Of a stretch of DNA of 64,000 bases, positions 9,207 through 17,816 are shown piece by piece. This DNA comes from Candidatus Cloacimonas sp. Lineage in GTDB: Bacteria > Cloacimonadota > Cloacimonadia > Cloacimonadales > Cloacimonadaceae. Position 1 is the stretch's first letter, and each line of letters starts with the position of its first letter. The notes below the pieces were generated by a model. That model was not told the DNA's origin. It did no database searches and saw only the letters and a list, made by a program, of their open reading frames with translations. The position numbers were made by a program, and so were the translations under genes. The stretch is from assembly GCA_035403355.1 (NCBI GenBank), contig DAONFA010000002.1, positions 107,933 to 171,932 on the forward strand, read 5' to 3'.

Positions 9207-10409
9207 ATGCGTTATCTTTGGCTGATTCTTCTCCTCATCCCTGGTCTGCTATTTTCAGATGATATTATCCCTTTGCAGTTTAATCTTATTACTACGGCTT
9301 ATAATAATATGCTTACCGGAAACTATGAAATAGCCGAAAAACAATATCAACAAGCAGCCATTTTATATCCACAAGAAAGTAGTGCTTGGGAAGGTTTACT
9401 TTGGGCTATTAATGCACAAGGCAAATTTCGCAAAACCCTAAAGACATTTTCTGAAGCCAAAATTAAACTGCCAGAGCCAGAGAAACTTTATAATTATTAT
9501 GCCTATGCTCTTTCTATGCAAAACCGTTTTCCCGAAGCCAGGTTTTATTATAAACAGGCATTGGAAAATATGCCTGCTAACCCATTGGCAAATGAAGTTT
9601 CGTGTGAAGGTTTAGCTTATGCTTATCTTGCTTTGGATAACTTTCCTGAAGCACAGACATATTTTTCACGGGCAGCTTTCATTAGCCACAGACCTTTACC
9701 TGCTTTTAAACCTTCTTTTAATAGCACTGTTTATTATAAAGTTCCGGGGAAAAACAAAACTGCCTATGGTTTAATGCAATCTGCACAATATAAATCTGCT
9801 AAGTTAAAGCTTGACTATGAATATTTACAATTGGATAATGCCTATTTCCGAGACCTCTTTAGAGCAGATTTTACTTACCAATTTACTCCTTTGGAAGCAG
9901 GAATAAATGGTAGCTATCTTTCCGGAAAAGATGAACGCGTCTATCCTGCCTGGCAATTAGGAGCAGAATTATGTCCAAAATTGTATCCAGGAAAAATTGC
10001 TCTGAACCCGGAGCTTTTTGTTTCTCTCAGTCATTACCCGCGTTTTAATGTCCAGCAGATTAGTTTCCAACCCCAAGTTTACTGGCGTGATTTTACTTTT
10101 GCCTATGCTTTGCACAGCGTGTTTATGGATAATGAACCATCTTCCACAGATAGTGTTCATTTTGCTCAACAGTTTTCTCTCACCAAATTTTTGCCCCGCA
10201 ATTTTAAGCTGGGTTTATATTGTGGTTTTGGAAATGATACTTGGATGATAGATAATTCCGGAGTGATTATTGATACCTTCAATCAAAACGGTTCCTATTA
10301 TGGTATTTCCTTAGGCAAGGAACTTTTCCAGCATTTCTATTTATATGGCTATCATCAAAAGTGGGATAGCGAAAACATTATCTATTTTTCGCTTGCAGGT
10401 ATTTATTAA
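9207..10409 (+). CDS. Exported TPR protein with C-terminal beta-barrel-like region
   Basis: A 400-residue protein. I start it at the ATG at 9207, 4 bases after the previous stop, because it begins with a signal peptide (MRYLWLILLLIPGLLFS); an upstream in-frame start at 9153 would place non-secretory sequence first. Residues about 25-165 hold TPR units (NYEIAEKQYQQAAILYP, RFPEARFYYKQALENMP). Residues about 180-400 alternate polar and aromatic residues and end in an aromatic-rich strand, as outer-membrane barrels do. It may link the periplasmic TPR to the outer membrane. Its function is not known. Confidence 0.68.
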   Translation: MRYLWLILLLIPGLLFSDDIIPLQFNLITTAYNNMLTGNYEIAEKQYQQAAILYPQESSAWEGLLWAINAQGKFRKTLKTFSEAKIKLPEPEKLYNYYAYALSMQNRFPEARFYYKQALENMPANPLANEVSCEGLAYAYLALDNFPEAQTYFSRAAFISHRPLPAFKPSFNSTVYYKVPGKNKTAYGLMQSAQYKSAKLKLDYEYLQLDNAYFRDLFRADFTYQFTPLEAGINGSYLSGKDERVYPAWQLGAELCPKLYPGKIALNPELFVSLSHYPRFNVQQISFQPQVYWRDFTFAYALHSVFMDNEPSSTDSVHFAQQFSLTKFLPRNFKLGLYCGFGNDTWMIDNSGVIIDTFNQNGSYYGISLGKELFQHFYLYGYHQKWDSENIIYFSLAGIY

Positions 10410-13123
10410 TGCGTCGTATCCTTTTTGGCTTGTGGTTAATTGTTTTGCTTTCTTCCTGTAACCTACGGGAAAATTTACTTTTACCTCCCGAAATTTCTGC
10501 AGCGGATTATCAAACGGGAAACACTATCAAGATCTTTTCCGATTATCTAATTAAAGCCGAAAATGACGATTCCTATTTGTTGCTGCATAAAGAGTCTATA
10601 GCTGAAGAATTGATTCACTTGGGTGACGAAATTGTTTTTCGCAAAGTGGAAACATTTTCTCTGCGTGATTCCTTAGGTTTTCAAAATAATTCTGAAGAAC
10701 AAAGTAATACCTATCAATTTAGTGTTTTACGCTCCGGAACTATAATTAACCTCATTGCTTCTATCAATATGGCAGAAATATACACTGAAGTAAAACCAAG
10801 TTCAGACCCTTTTTATCTAATTAGTTTCAATTATTATCTGCAAGCCAGTTCCATTAATCCTACCTATTATAGTAAAAAAAGAGCTCATTTTCCTGTGTCT
10901 GCTACCGGAGAATATGCTCTATTTTCTATTCCTGAAGAAGAAAACCCTACCGTGCAACATAACGGTAGAGATAATTTCTATGCTGTTTTAATTAATAAAA
11001 CTAAAGCTCAGGTAGCTGTTAATTTTCCTGCTGCATACACATCAATGGCTGGAAATATAACTATTAGTTTGAAGGATAACTTACCTGAATACTATAAATT
11101 AACTGCCTACTATCCCAATGCTGCTATTTCTTATCCTGTTGTAGATTTACACACGGAAAATCAATTAGCCAACGGTCTTGCTTTCTTAAGGATACTAAAT
11201 GCAGGTAAAGGTTTTTTTGGCAGACAGTGGATATATCTATCCGAAAATTCTGTTTATAGCTGGTCTGAAAACGATCCTGCTTCAGGAAATTCAAATTGGT
11301 GGATAGATTCCAATGGTTTATACAGTTTCTTAAAAGGCAGTGGTAAATATTTTCTGCTTACTCCTCTGGAAAATCAAAATGAAGTAACTGTCCCCTTGGA
11401 TGGAAGCGTAAATAGCGTTTTTTTACAACAAATCTGGTTTGATTTACATTCAATTTCTTTACCGGAAACCCAAATGAAAGTAAATATCGCTCCTGATATT
11501 TCTTCAATAGTAACCGATTACTTCCAAAATAATCCCTATTCTTTCAGTTCAACTGTGCAGGCATTTGTTATCAATTTTTATAAGGGTTCTGAACTTATAA
11601 CCGCCCTTCCCGAAAATAACTGGATAGAATTTGGCTTTTTCACTAATTTACCTGAAAATTCCCGTAATTTCTTATTTAGCGTTTACCGAGATAAGCTTCA
11701 AGATATAATCACCTATAAAAGCTCAGGACCAAGCTATGATGCCAATCATTATAGCCAAGTTAATTCTTATATTTATTCTGGCATAACATCTTCTGCAACA
11801 TATCTTTATGGCTTTTTACAAACAGCTCCAAAGCAGCTAAAAGTTCCTTATTACAAAAAAAAGCAATACTTGCAAACTGAAAACACCATAATTAGTTGGT
11901 GGGATACGCGTAAAATTGACTACGATTATCTTATTCTAAATAGCAAACCTACTATTCCTAATCATCCTTGGCTGAAAGGAGAACCGTTTTATATTAGTTC
12001 TGCGAATGCATTGGCTGATTTTTGTTTCTATGTAAATAATGAGAGGCAAAGCTCTTTGCCTGCGGGTTTTTATCTTGCAATGCCCGTTTTAAGTCCACAG
12101 GAAAACTATCTTCTATTGTCCACTTTTCCCTATCCGCGCTTAAAAAATTATATCCAGGGAACAGCAAATTGCTCTATCCAAAATGGCTGGTTGAATATCT
12201 ATCCCGAATTTCCAGGGATAATTATAAATTGCAACATAAACTATACCAATCCGTTACAACTGAGAACTTATTCCACGATGAACTTTTTCTGGAATGATCT
12301 CATTTTTTATACTTATGGCAATGCCCCTCAAGCAGCAAACACAATCTTTAGCATATATAAAACTAATGCACTGGCAGATCCTTATAGCATTCTTGCTAAC
12401 CAATATAACCTCAGTTATACTTCTGCTGATTACACAATTAATTCAGATTCCGAAGATAATTTTTCTCTATTCCAGCCAGTGTTATTTTTCCCGCGCATCA
12501 CTAAAGGACAGAATCTGCTTTTATACGAAAAACGAGAACCCTATTATCGGTTGTATCCTTATACAGAAAGCGAGACCCTTGATCCTTGGCATTTTTATAT
12601 AGATAATGGCTTTAATGGCATCGCGTTAGCTAATAGCGGTTCTTATGCTTCATTTGTAGATAACAATCCTCATAATAGCGTAAACTTATCTGTTGATAAC
12701 TCTACCCAAGATAAAGTTGTTTCTCTCTATCAAGCGCAGTTTGTGCTACCTAAATTTTTTATTAATAAGGGTGTACCTGTTGGTTCAGTTCTCAATATGA
12801 GCAAATTGAATAATGTTTCTGGAGTTTCTAACCTCTTGTCTGCTTACCAGGTTAATATTTCAAATTCTACTGGAGTGACAATTAATCCTGATTTTTATAA
12901 TATTATCGGAGCTACCCAAGAGCCGTATTTATATCTCCCTATTTCTGATGTTACTCTCATAAATTCGGCACATCTTTTTTACCGCAATCAACTGGGAAAT
13001 GAATCAGAACTAAACAGAGTGGATAGTTTCAGCGAAAATTATGCAAATGAATATATAGTAGTAGGTAACTGCTTTATCTGTACTGTTCCCAATCCGGGGA
13101 TATTTTATATCACCAGTTTTTGA
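10409..13123 (+). CDS. Large predicted lipoprotein of unknown function
   Basis: A 904-residue protein with a clear lipobox (LLSSC, C17) after a short hydrophobic signal, so it should be lipid-anchored. It starts inside the stop codon of the TPR/barrel gene (TAATG). The rest is rich in Asn, Tyr and Ser with many short beta-like segments, and no family is recognised. Because its translation is coupled to the preceding genes, it probably belongs to the same surface assembly. It carries no FlgD-like C-terminal domain, unlike the other large exported proteins here. Confidence 0.7.
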   Translation: MRRILFGLWLIVLLSSCNLRENLLLPPEISAADYQTGNTIKIFSDYLIKAENDDSYLLLHKESIAEELIHLGDEIVFRKVETFSLRDSLGFQNNSEEQSNTYQFSVLRSGTIINLIASINMAEIYTEVKPSSDPFYLISFNYYLQASSINPTYYSKKRAHFPVSATGEYALFSIPEEENPTVQHNGRDNFYAVLINKTKAQVAVNFPAAYTSMAGNITISLKDNLPEYYKLTAYYPNAAISYPVVDLHTENQLANGLAFLRILNAGKGFFGRQWIYLSENSVYSWSENDPASGNSNWWIDSNGLYSFLKGSGKYFLLTPLENQNEVTVPLDGSVNSVFLQQIWFDLHSISLPETQMKVNIAPDISSIVTDYFQNNPYSFSSTVQAFVINFYKGSELITALPENNWIEFGFFTNLPENSRNFLFSVYRDKLQDIITYKSSGPSYDANHYSQVNSYIYSGITSSATYLYGFLQTAPKQLKVPYYKKKQYLQTENTIISWWDTRKIDYDYLILNSKPTIPNHPWLKGEPFYISSANALADFCFYVNNERQSSLPAGFYLAMPVLSPQENYLLLSTFPYPRLKNYIQGTANCSIQNGWLNIYPEFPGIIINCNINYTNPLQLRTYSTMNFFWNDLIFYTYGNAPQAANTIFSIYKTNALADPYSILANQYNLSYTSADYTINSDSEDNFSLFQPVLFFPRITKGQNLLLYEKREPYYRLYPYTESETLDPWHFYIDNGFNGIALANSGSYASFVDNNPHNSVNLSVDNSTQDKVVSLYQAQFVLPKFFINKGVPVGSVLNMSKLNNVSGVSNLLSAYQVNISNSTGVTINPDFYNIIGATQEPYLYLPISDVTLINSAHLFYRNQLGNESELNRVDSFSENYANEYIVVGNCFICTVPNPGIFYITSF

Positions 13124-13166
13124 GGATAGTAATGCTTCTCTCAAATTACGCAGATATAATTTTTGA

Positions 13167-13213
13167 AACAAGGATTTAAGGATTAGATTTTAGGAACAAG
13201 GATTTAAGGATTA
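13167..13213. repeat. 19-base direct repeat pair
   Basis: Two identical 19-base copies at 13167-13185 and 13195-13213 are separated by 9 bases, with a further partial GGATTAAGAGGATT just after. It probably arose by slippage or is part of an interspersed family; no function is visible. Confidence 0.55.
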
Positions 13214-13626
13214 TAGGATTAAGAGGATTTCTAATTTAAGTTCCAGCGGGACGACAGATATTAACGACGGATTTTAACATGATGAAGAAATACCTGAGAG
13301 TTGATGTCTTCATCAACCCACAACAAACATACTATCAAGCTATCATAAAATATAACGGAATTTGCATAATTTGGGTGAGGGTTTATAGTATCTACTAAGG
13401 GGGCACTTTGGGCACCAATAGCACGGGGAAAAATAAAGATCGGGAATTGCTACAATGCAGATTAAATCATTTCTTAAAACAAATTTCTTGGGCTTTCCTC
13501 CGCAGGTAGAAATCACCATAACAAATATATTTTGCCTCTTGCATAGTCAGAACACATTATTTTCAAATACTGAACGAAGAGTGGAGGAAGAAGAAATTAT
13601 CCGTAATTAGCTAAGAAAACAGCAGC

Positions 13627-13658
13627 AAAAAAAAGGAATAGCATACTAAAGCTATCCC
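13627..13658 (-). terminator. Rho-independent terminator of the DUF1292 gene
   Basis: On the minus strand GGGATAGC (13658-13651) pairs with GCTATTCC (13642-13635, one G-U pair) around an 8-base loop and is followed by a run of eight T. It lies about 85 bases past the stop of the DUF1292 gene on that strand. Confidence 0.72.
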
Positions 13659-13741
13659 TTAGGCATTTTAAAAAAAGTTCTCTGCTTTTTCTGACGGCAA
13701 CAATAAAATTCCGGCAGGAAAGTAGAGAATATACCCTTTAC

Positions 13742-14089
13742 TTATAATTCGGGATGGTCACTCATCGCCATTTCTTCCATTTCCTGGGCAAATTGGGCTT
13801 CAAACATATTGGCTATTTTGGTGAATTCTTCTTCATCTTCAATTTCGGTTAAAAGAATTTCCTCGTCATTATTCGTAAGTTGCAATATTTCATATAGGTT
13901 ATCGCCTTCTTCTACTAAAGCAAGATAAAGTTTACCTTCATTTTCCACTTTACCGAGGAGGACGAAATTTTTTTTGGTTCCATCCTGGGTTTCCAGGGTT
14001 ATAACATTATCATCGCATTCGCATTCGCATTCATCATCACAAATATGCTCTTCTTCGGGAATAGGGGTATTGATTTCTTTTTCGGACAT
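13742..14089 (-). CDS. DUF1292 family acidic protein
   Basis: A 115-residue acidic protein. Residues about 28-90 (VITLETQDGTKKNFVLLG, then LYLALVEEGDNLYEILQL) match DUF1292, a small domain common in Firmicutes and other phyla with unknown role. The N-terminus has an unusual cluster HICDDECECECDD with four cysteines, which could bind a metal. AGGAG precedes the ATG and a terminator follows, so it is a single-gene transcript read against its neighbours. Confidence 0.8.
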   Translation of the reverse strand: MSEKEINTPIPEEEHICDDECECECDDNVITLETQDGTKKNFVLLGKVENEGKLYLALVEEGDNLYEILQLTNNDEEILLTEIEDEEEFTKIANMFEAQFAQEMEEMAMSDHPEL

Positions 14090-14240
14090 TTGAAACTCCT
14101 TGTTTATAATGTAGTCACAGTTTTTGCGGGCTGAATTCTGGCAAGGTAAATCTTTGTTTTCACGGGTAGTAAAGGCAAAAAGTATCCCCCTTGAAGTTGC
14201 CTTCTGTGAAAGCAGCAGACCTGAAATGTCTATGCAATAT

Positions 14241-14307
14241 CATTACCAGGTAGAATCTTTTATGCTTCTTTAAACCTTCCTTAACGATTTCTTAACGAAG
14301 TTAAAGC
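14241..14307. repeat. Interspersed element with TTAACGAAGTTAA hairpin (copy 1)
   Basis: The stretch shares the order TAGAATCTTTTA ... CTTAACGAAGTTAAAGCA with 28081-28154. The core TTAACGAAGTTAA (14292-14304) is a 5-bp hairpin with a GAA loop. It lies about 80 bases before the larger repeat. Confidence 0.45.
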
Positions 14308-14385
14308 AAGCACCCATCCAACTCAACTATCAATCACCCTTTATTCATACGGTATAAACCAACAACACCAGAAAGCGAAAAAAAA

Positions 14386-14665
14386 TACTCTCTGGTGACT
14401 TTATTCTTTTTCTGCTACCAAATATTTGTTAATCAGTTCCTGTTTTTTTGCGATATGCGGCGGATGAAATTCCCGTATCGTTCCCATATCGCGATACGAG
14501 AACGATACGGGAGTCATATCGGAGGATTATGGAGAAAATTTCGGGCTCCGAGGTTATGGAACAGTGGACAATGCAACCAAAAAATTTGGGAAAAAACATA
14601 CAAGTGAAGGAGAAAAAATAGGCAAAACTTTTCTTATAGCGTTGGGTTACTATTGCATTATTTGG
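14386..14665 (+). repeat. 280-bp interspersed repeat with 40-bp near-palindrome (copy A)
   Basis: This segment is nearly the same as 58261-58538 over its whole length (from TACTCTCTGG to CATTATTTGG), and its core is also found inverted at about 41180-41325. The centre (14472-14511) is a near-palindrome of 40 bases, arms CCCGTATCGTTC and GAACGATACGGG around TATCGCGATA-like sequence. Outer arms CGATATG (14451) and CATATCG (14515) extend it. It may be a non-autonomous mobile element or a protein-binding repeat. No transposase or flanking target duplication is evident. Confidence 0.8.
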
Positions 14666-14888
14666 ATTTAATATATTCCCACGAACTACGGAACTTTCGG
14701 GTAAAGTTTCTATTGCTCTCTCAATTTCTTCTTTAAAAAGGAATTTCTTGTTTCTTACACTTCCAGCAGCTATGTTTTGCCCATAAGTGAAATGAATTAT
14801 AAGGTAAAGTAGCAAGAAATTTGATTGACGGTTTTAAGCCCTGTATTTTTTGAGAAAAATAAAATAATTTTAACATCCTGGAGGAAAA

Positions 14889-15968
14889 ATGACATATCGT
14901 GTGCTCGCTGTTAATCCCGGTTCAACATCAACTAAAATTGCTGTTTATGACGACAGCACTTCCGTTTTTGAAAAAACCTTGCGGCACGATCCCGAAGAAT
15001 TAAATCAATTCGGTGATCTTTTCAATCAGACCGATTTTCGGAAGGCATTAGTAATGGAAGCGATGGAAGAAAATAATGTCCATCCTCAAACCTTGAATGC
15101 TATTGTTGGTAGAGGCGGATTAGTTCGTGCCGTAAGTGGCGGAACCTGGAAAGTAAATGCAGCAATGTTACGAGATTTGAAGGACATAACAATTTGGGGA
15201 AGAAGCCATGCTTCAAATTTAGGTGCCTTCATTGCCAAAGCTATTGCCGAGCCGCTTGGCATACCCTATTTTATAGTTGATCCTGTAGCAACTGACGAAT
15301 TGGAAGATATAGCTCGCTTGGCAGGTATTCCGGAAATTGAACATAAAAGTTTGTTTCATGCTTTGAATATTCGTTATATTTGCCGGCTACTGGCGGAAAA
15401 ATTATCTATTCCTTTAAACAGGGCTAATTTTATCGGAGTGCACTTGGGAGGTGGAATTTCCGTTGCTGCAATAAAAAACGGCAGAGTAGTAGATGTAAAT
15501 AACGCTCTTTTAGGGACAGGACCTTTTTCTCCTCAAAGAGCCGGCTCACTTCCCATTGGTGATTTAATTGATATGTGCTATTCAGGAAAATATACGAAAA
15601 AAGAACTTACAACCTATCTTTCCAAAGGTGCAGGACTTATGGCTTATTTAGGAACCGATAGCGGAATTGAAGTTGGCAAAAGAGTGGAGGCAGGTGACCC
15701 TAAAGCAAAACTTGTTTTAGATGCTATGTGCTACAGAATTTCGCGTGAAATAGGTTCCTGTGCTGCAGTGCTTGCCGGAAAAGTAGAAGGCATATATCTT
15801 AGTGGCGGTTTAGTATATAATGATTATATTGTGAATTTCATTACAGAACATACTAAGTTTATTGCTCCGATCTACCTGTATCCCGGAGAAAAAGAAATGG
15901 AAGCACTCTGCCAAGGAGGGATAAGAATTTTAAACGGAACTGAAGAAGCCAAGGAATATCCCTATTGA
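14889..15968 (+). CDS. buk: Butyrate kinase
   Basis: A 359-residue acetokinase-family enzyme that interconverts butyryl phosphate plus ADP with butyrate plus ATP, or acts on branched short acyl phosphates from amino acid fermentation. Seen are the N-terminal phosphate motif NPGSTSTK (9-16), the VGRGGL and VHLGGGIS loops, and the length typical of Buk. GGAGG precedes the ATG. No phosphate butyryltransferase gene is adjacent. It is translationally coupled (TTGA overlap) to a secreted protease, an unusual partner. Isobutyrate or other branched acids are equally possible substrates. Confidence 0.93.
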   Translation: MTYRVLAVNPGSTSTKIAVYDDSTSVFEKTLRHDPEELNQFGDLFNQTDFRKALVMEAMEENNVHPQTLNAIVGRGGLVRAVSGGTWKVNAAMLRDLKDITIWGRSHASNLGAFIAKAIAEPLGIPYFIVDPVATDELEDIARLAGIPEIEHKSLFHALNIRYICRLLAEKLSIPLNRANFIGVHLGGGISVAAIKNGRVVDVNNALLGTGPFSPQRAGSLPIGDLIDMCYSGKYTKKELTTYLSKGAGLMAYLGTDSGIEVGKRVEAGDPKAKLVLDAMCYRISREIGSCAAVLAGKVEGIYLSGGLVYNDYIVNFITEHTKFIAPIYLYPGEKEMEALCQGGIRILNGTEEAKEYPY

Positions 15969-17641
15969 AATATTTCCTGATTACCCTTCTGCTTACAATC
16001 GGCATTTATCTTAATGCGGAAAATTGGACTGTCCTTGTTTATATGGCTGCTGATAATAATTTGGCGGAAATGGGCAAATTAGATATTAATACAATGGAAA
16101 GCGTTGCCCAACCTGCGAATTTGAACTTAATTGTTCAAGCTGATTTTCCTGAAGGAGCGAAACGCTATAAAATTCAGCAGGATAATTCGGAACAGATAAC
16201 TTCACCGATTTTAGCCAATTTGGGTAATATTAACAGTGGCGATCCCAATACTTTGAACAGTTTCATAAAATGGGGTTACAACCGCTATCCTACTCAGCGC
16301 AAAATGCTTATTATCTGGTCTCATGGAGATAGTTGGTTTAAAGCCAACACGGGCAAATGGATTTGTCCTGATGATAATGCTCAAGACCTGATAAGCGTTG
16401 CCGGGGGAGAACTGGTTTTAGCTTTTACCGGTATTCCTCGTTTGGATATTTTGCTTTTTGATGCTTGCAGTATGCAAAGCATTGAAGTAATTAGTGAGGT
16501 CTATTCTTATGCCGATTATGTTATCGGCTCGGAAGATTCCGTTCCCCAAAACGGTTTTCCTTATGAGGACATAATCCCTCTTTTTGGAGGTGACTTTACT
16601 CAGCTTTTAGCCGAGATTCCGGAACTATATGTTTCTTCCTATCTGCCGGGAGAAGGGATTAACGAAGGATGGAACTATTGGGCTGTTACCTGCTCTGTAA
16701 TTAAAACGGAATTAGTGCCTCAATTTGTCCAACAAATTAAAAACTTTGCCGTTAATCAAAGAAATATGGCTCCCAAATATTTTCCGGTGCGCAATTCCTG
16801 CTATTCTATGAATACAGGACTTGCAGATATTGATATCAGAGATTTTTTGGAAAAGGCAAAAACGGTTTACGATAGCGGTGCTCAAAATTTACTCTCCCTG
16901 TGGAATTCAATGGTTATTAGCAGTGCTTTTACCAATCCTGAAGAAATTGGCAATATTGGCACCGCTGCAATTTGGTTTCCCGATAGCAGATTCAATTTTG
17001 AAAACGGCTGGAAACAATATCTGAAGCTGGAATTTGCTCACTCCCGTTGGCTCGGTTTTGTAAATGCAGCTCTGGGAGACGATACTTTTCCTCCCGAAAA
17101 ACCAAAACTACTGTCCCAAAACCTTATTTATAAGACCTTGCAAATTTTCCTGCAGGCAAACCCCGATCCCGATTCCCTATACTATGAAATAACTATAGAC
17201 GAAGGACAGCATTATCAATATTTACACACCTCTCCAGAAGATGCTGTAATTTTAATTATGCTGCAAATAGACCAGCCCGGAACTTATCAAATAAAAGCTA
17301 TTGATCAAAGCGGAAACAAAAGCGAACCCTTAATCGGAAATTATGATTATCAGGAACCGCAAATGTCCGTTATGATTAACCCCAATCCTGTTTCCCCTAA
17401 TTCTGCGGCTGTCTTAAGATGGTGGGCAAATGAAGGTCTGCAAGGGAACATTCAATTGGAAATTTATAACTTGAAAGGACAGAAAGTGCTAAGTAAATGT
17501 TTGGGAAAAGTGCTTGCCGGAGAAGGAAATTTCTTGCTTAACTCCGAACCGAAATTTGGCTCTCTGCCTGCCGGAGTGTATTTTTTAAGGTTGCATTTGG
17601 GTGATATGAAATTTACCCGTAAATTTACTATCTTATACTAA
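15965..17641 (+). CDS. Secreted clostripain-family (C11) cysteine peptidase with FlgD-like C-terminus
   Basis: A 558-residue protein starting at TTG inside the buk stop region. A signal peptide (YFLITLLLTIGIYLNA) is followed by the C11 core WTVLVYMAADNNL. The catalytic pair is H120 in IIWSHGDSW and C168 in LFDACSM. After the peptidase (to about residue 370) comes a linker with beta structure, then a C-terminal domain with NPNPVSPNS and a final LPAGVYFLRL ... KFTILY, the FlgD-like pattern seen in the other exported proteins of this window. It probably degrades extracellular protein, fitting an amino-acid-fermenting lifestyle. Confidence 0.9.
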   Translation: MKYFLITLLLTIGIYLNAENWTVLVYMAADNNLAEMGKLDINTMESVAQPANLNLIVQADFPEGAKRYKIQQDNSEQITSPILANLGNINSGDPNTLNSFIKWGYNRYPTQRKMLIIWSHGDSWFKANTGKWICPDDNAQDLISVAGGELVLAFTGIPRLDILLFDACSMQSIEVISEVYSYADYVIGSEDSVPQNGFPYEDIIPLFGGDFTQLLAEIPELYVSSYLPGEGINEGWNYWAVTCSVIKTELVPQFVQQIKNFAVNQRNMAPKYFPVRNSCYSMNTGLADIDIRDFLEKAKTVYDSGAQNLLSLWNSMVISSAFTNPEEIGNIGTAAIWFPDSRFNFENGWKQYLKLEFAHSRWLGFVNAALGDDTFPPEKPKLLSQNLIYKTLQIFLQANPDPDSLYYEITIDEGQHYQYLHTSPEDAVILIMLQIDQPGTYQIKAIDQSGNKSEPLIGNYDYQEPQMSVMINPNPVSPNSAAVLRWWANEGLQGNIQLEIYNLKGQKVLSKCLGKVLAGEGNFLLNSEPKFGSLPAGVYFLRLHLGDMKFTRKFTILY

Positions 17642-17661
17642 AATTATGCGCTTGAGAATAT

Positions 17662-17768
17662 TGTGGATAACCTGTGGATAAGTTTTGTGGAAAACCTTCT
17701 ACAAAATATAACCTCCATAATTTGCAGATAGATATAAAAAGGGACTTATCCACCACCCTTGTGGATAA
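17662..17768. promoter_or_regulatory. Cluster of DnaA boxes, candidate replication origin or DnaA-binding reservoir
   Basis: Within 107 bases there are three exact copies of TGTGGATAA (17662-17670, 17673-17681, 17760-17768) plus TTATCCACC at 17746-17754 (one mismatch, opposite orientation) and TGTGGAAAA at 17686-17694 (one mismatch). The stretch between is AT-rich. The density matches an oriC or a datA-like sink. No dnaA, dnaN or gyrB gene is in the window, although oriC is separate from dnaA in some phyla. GC skew would decide. Confidence 0.65.
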
Positions 17769-17816
17769 CTTCCTATCTGCTTAAAAAATATGAGAACTTG
17801 AGATTAAGGATAATTG

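Larger units (their letters stand above)
13124..13741. other. Intergenic region with short repeats, no gene seen
   Basis: No supportable coding region lies here. A 19-base direct repeat (AACAAGGATTTAAGGATTA) occurs at 13167-13185 and again at 13195-13213. A 7-bp hairpin with a TCTT loop (GTTGATG/CATCAAC) spans 13300-13317. The right end holds the terminator of the DUF1292 gene. The rest looks like unconstrained AT-rich sequence. Confidence 0.45.
14090..14888. other. Intergenic region made up mainly of interspersed repeats
   Basis: The 799 bases between the DUF1292 gene and butyrate kinase contain a TTAACGAAGTTAA-type element (14241-14307) and a full copy of the 280-bp palindrome-bearing repeat (14386-14665). 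Open frames here follow the repeat sequence and lack ribosome sites. A TTGACG at 14824 may be the -35 of the buk promoter, but I see no clear -10. Confidence 0.5.

Noticed and set aside
12294..12602. Plus-strand frame of 102 codons inside the lipoprotein gene
   Set aside because: It overlaps a long coupled gene in another frame and has no ribosome site.
14429..14815. A 128-codon minus-strand frame partly shared with 58304-58501
   Set aside because: The similarity follows the interspersed repeat in DNA; no ribosome site, and the frame ends differ between copies, so it is not called as a gene.
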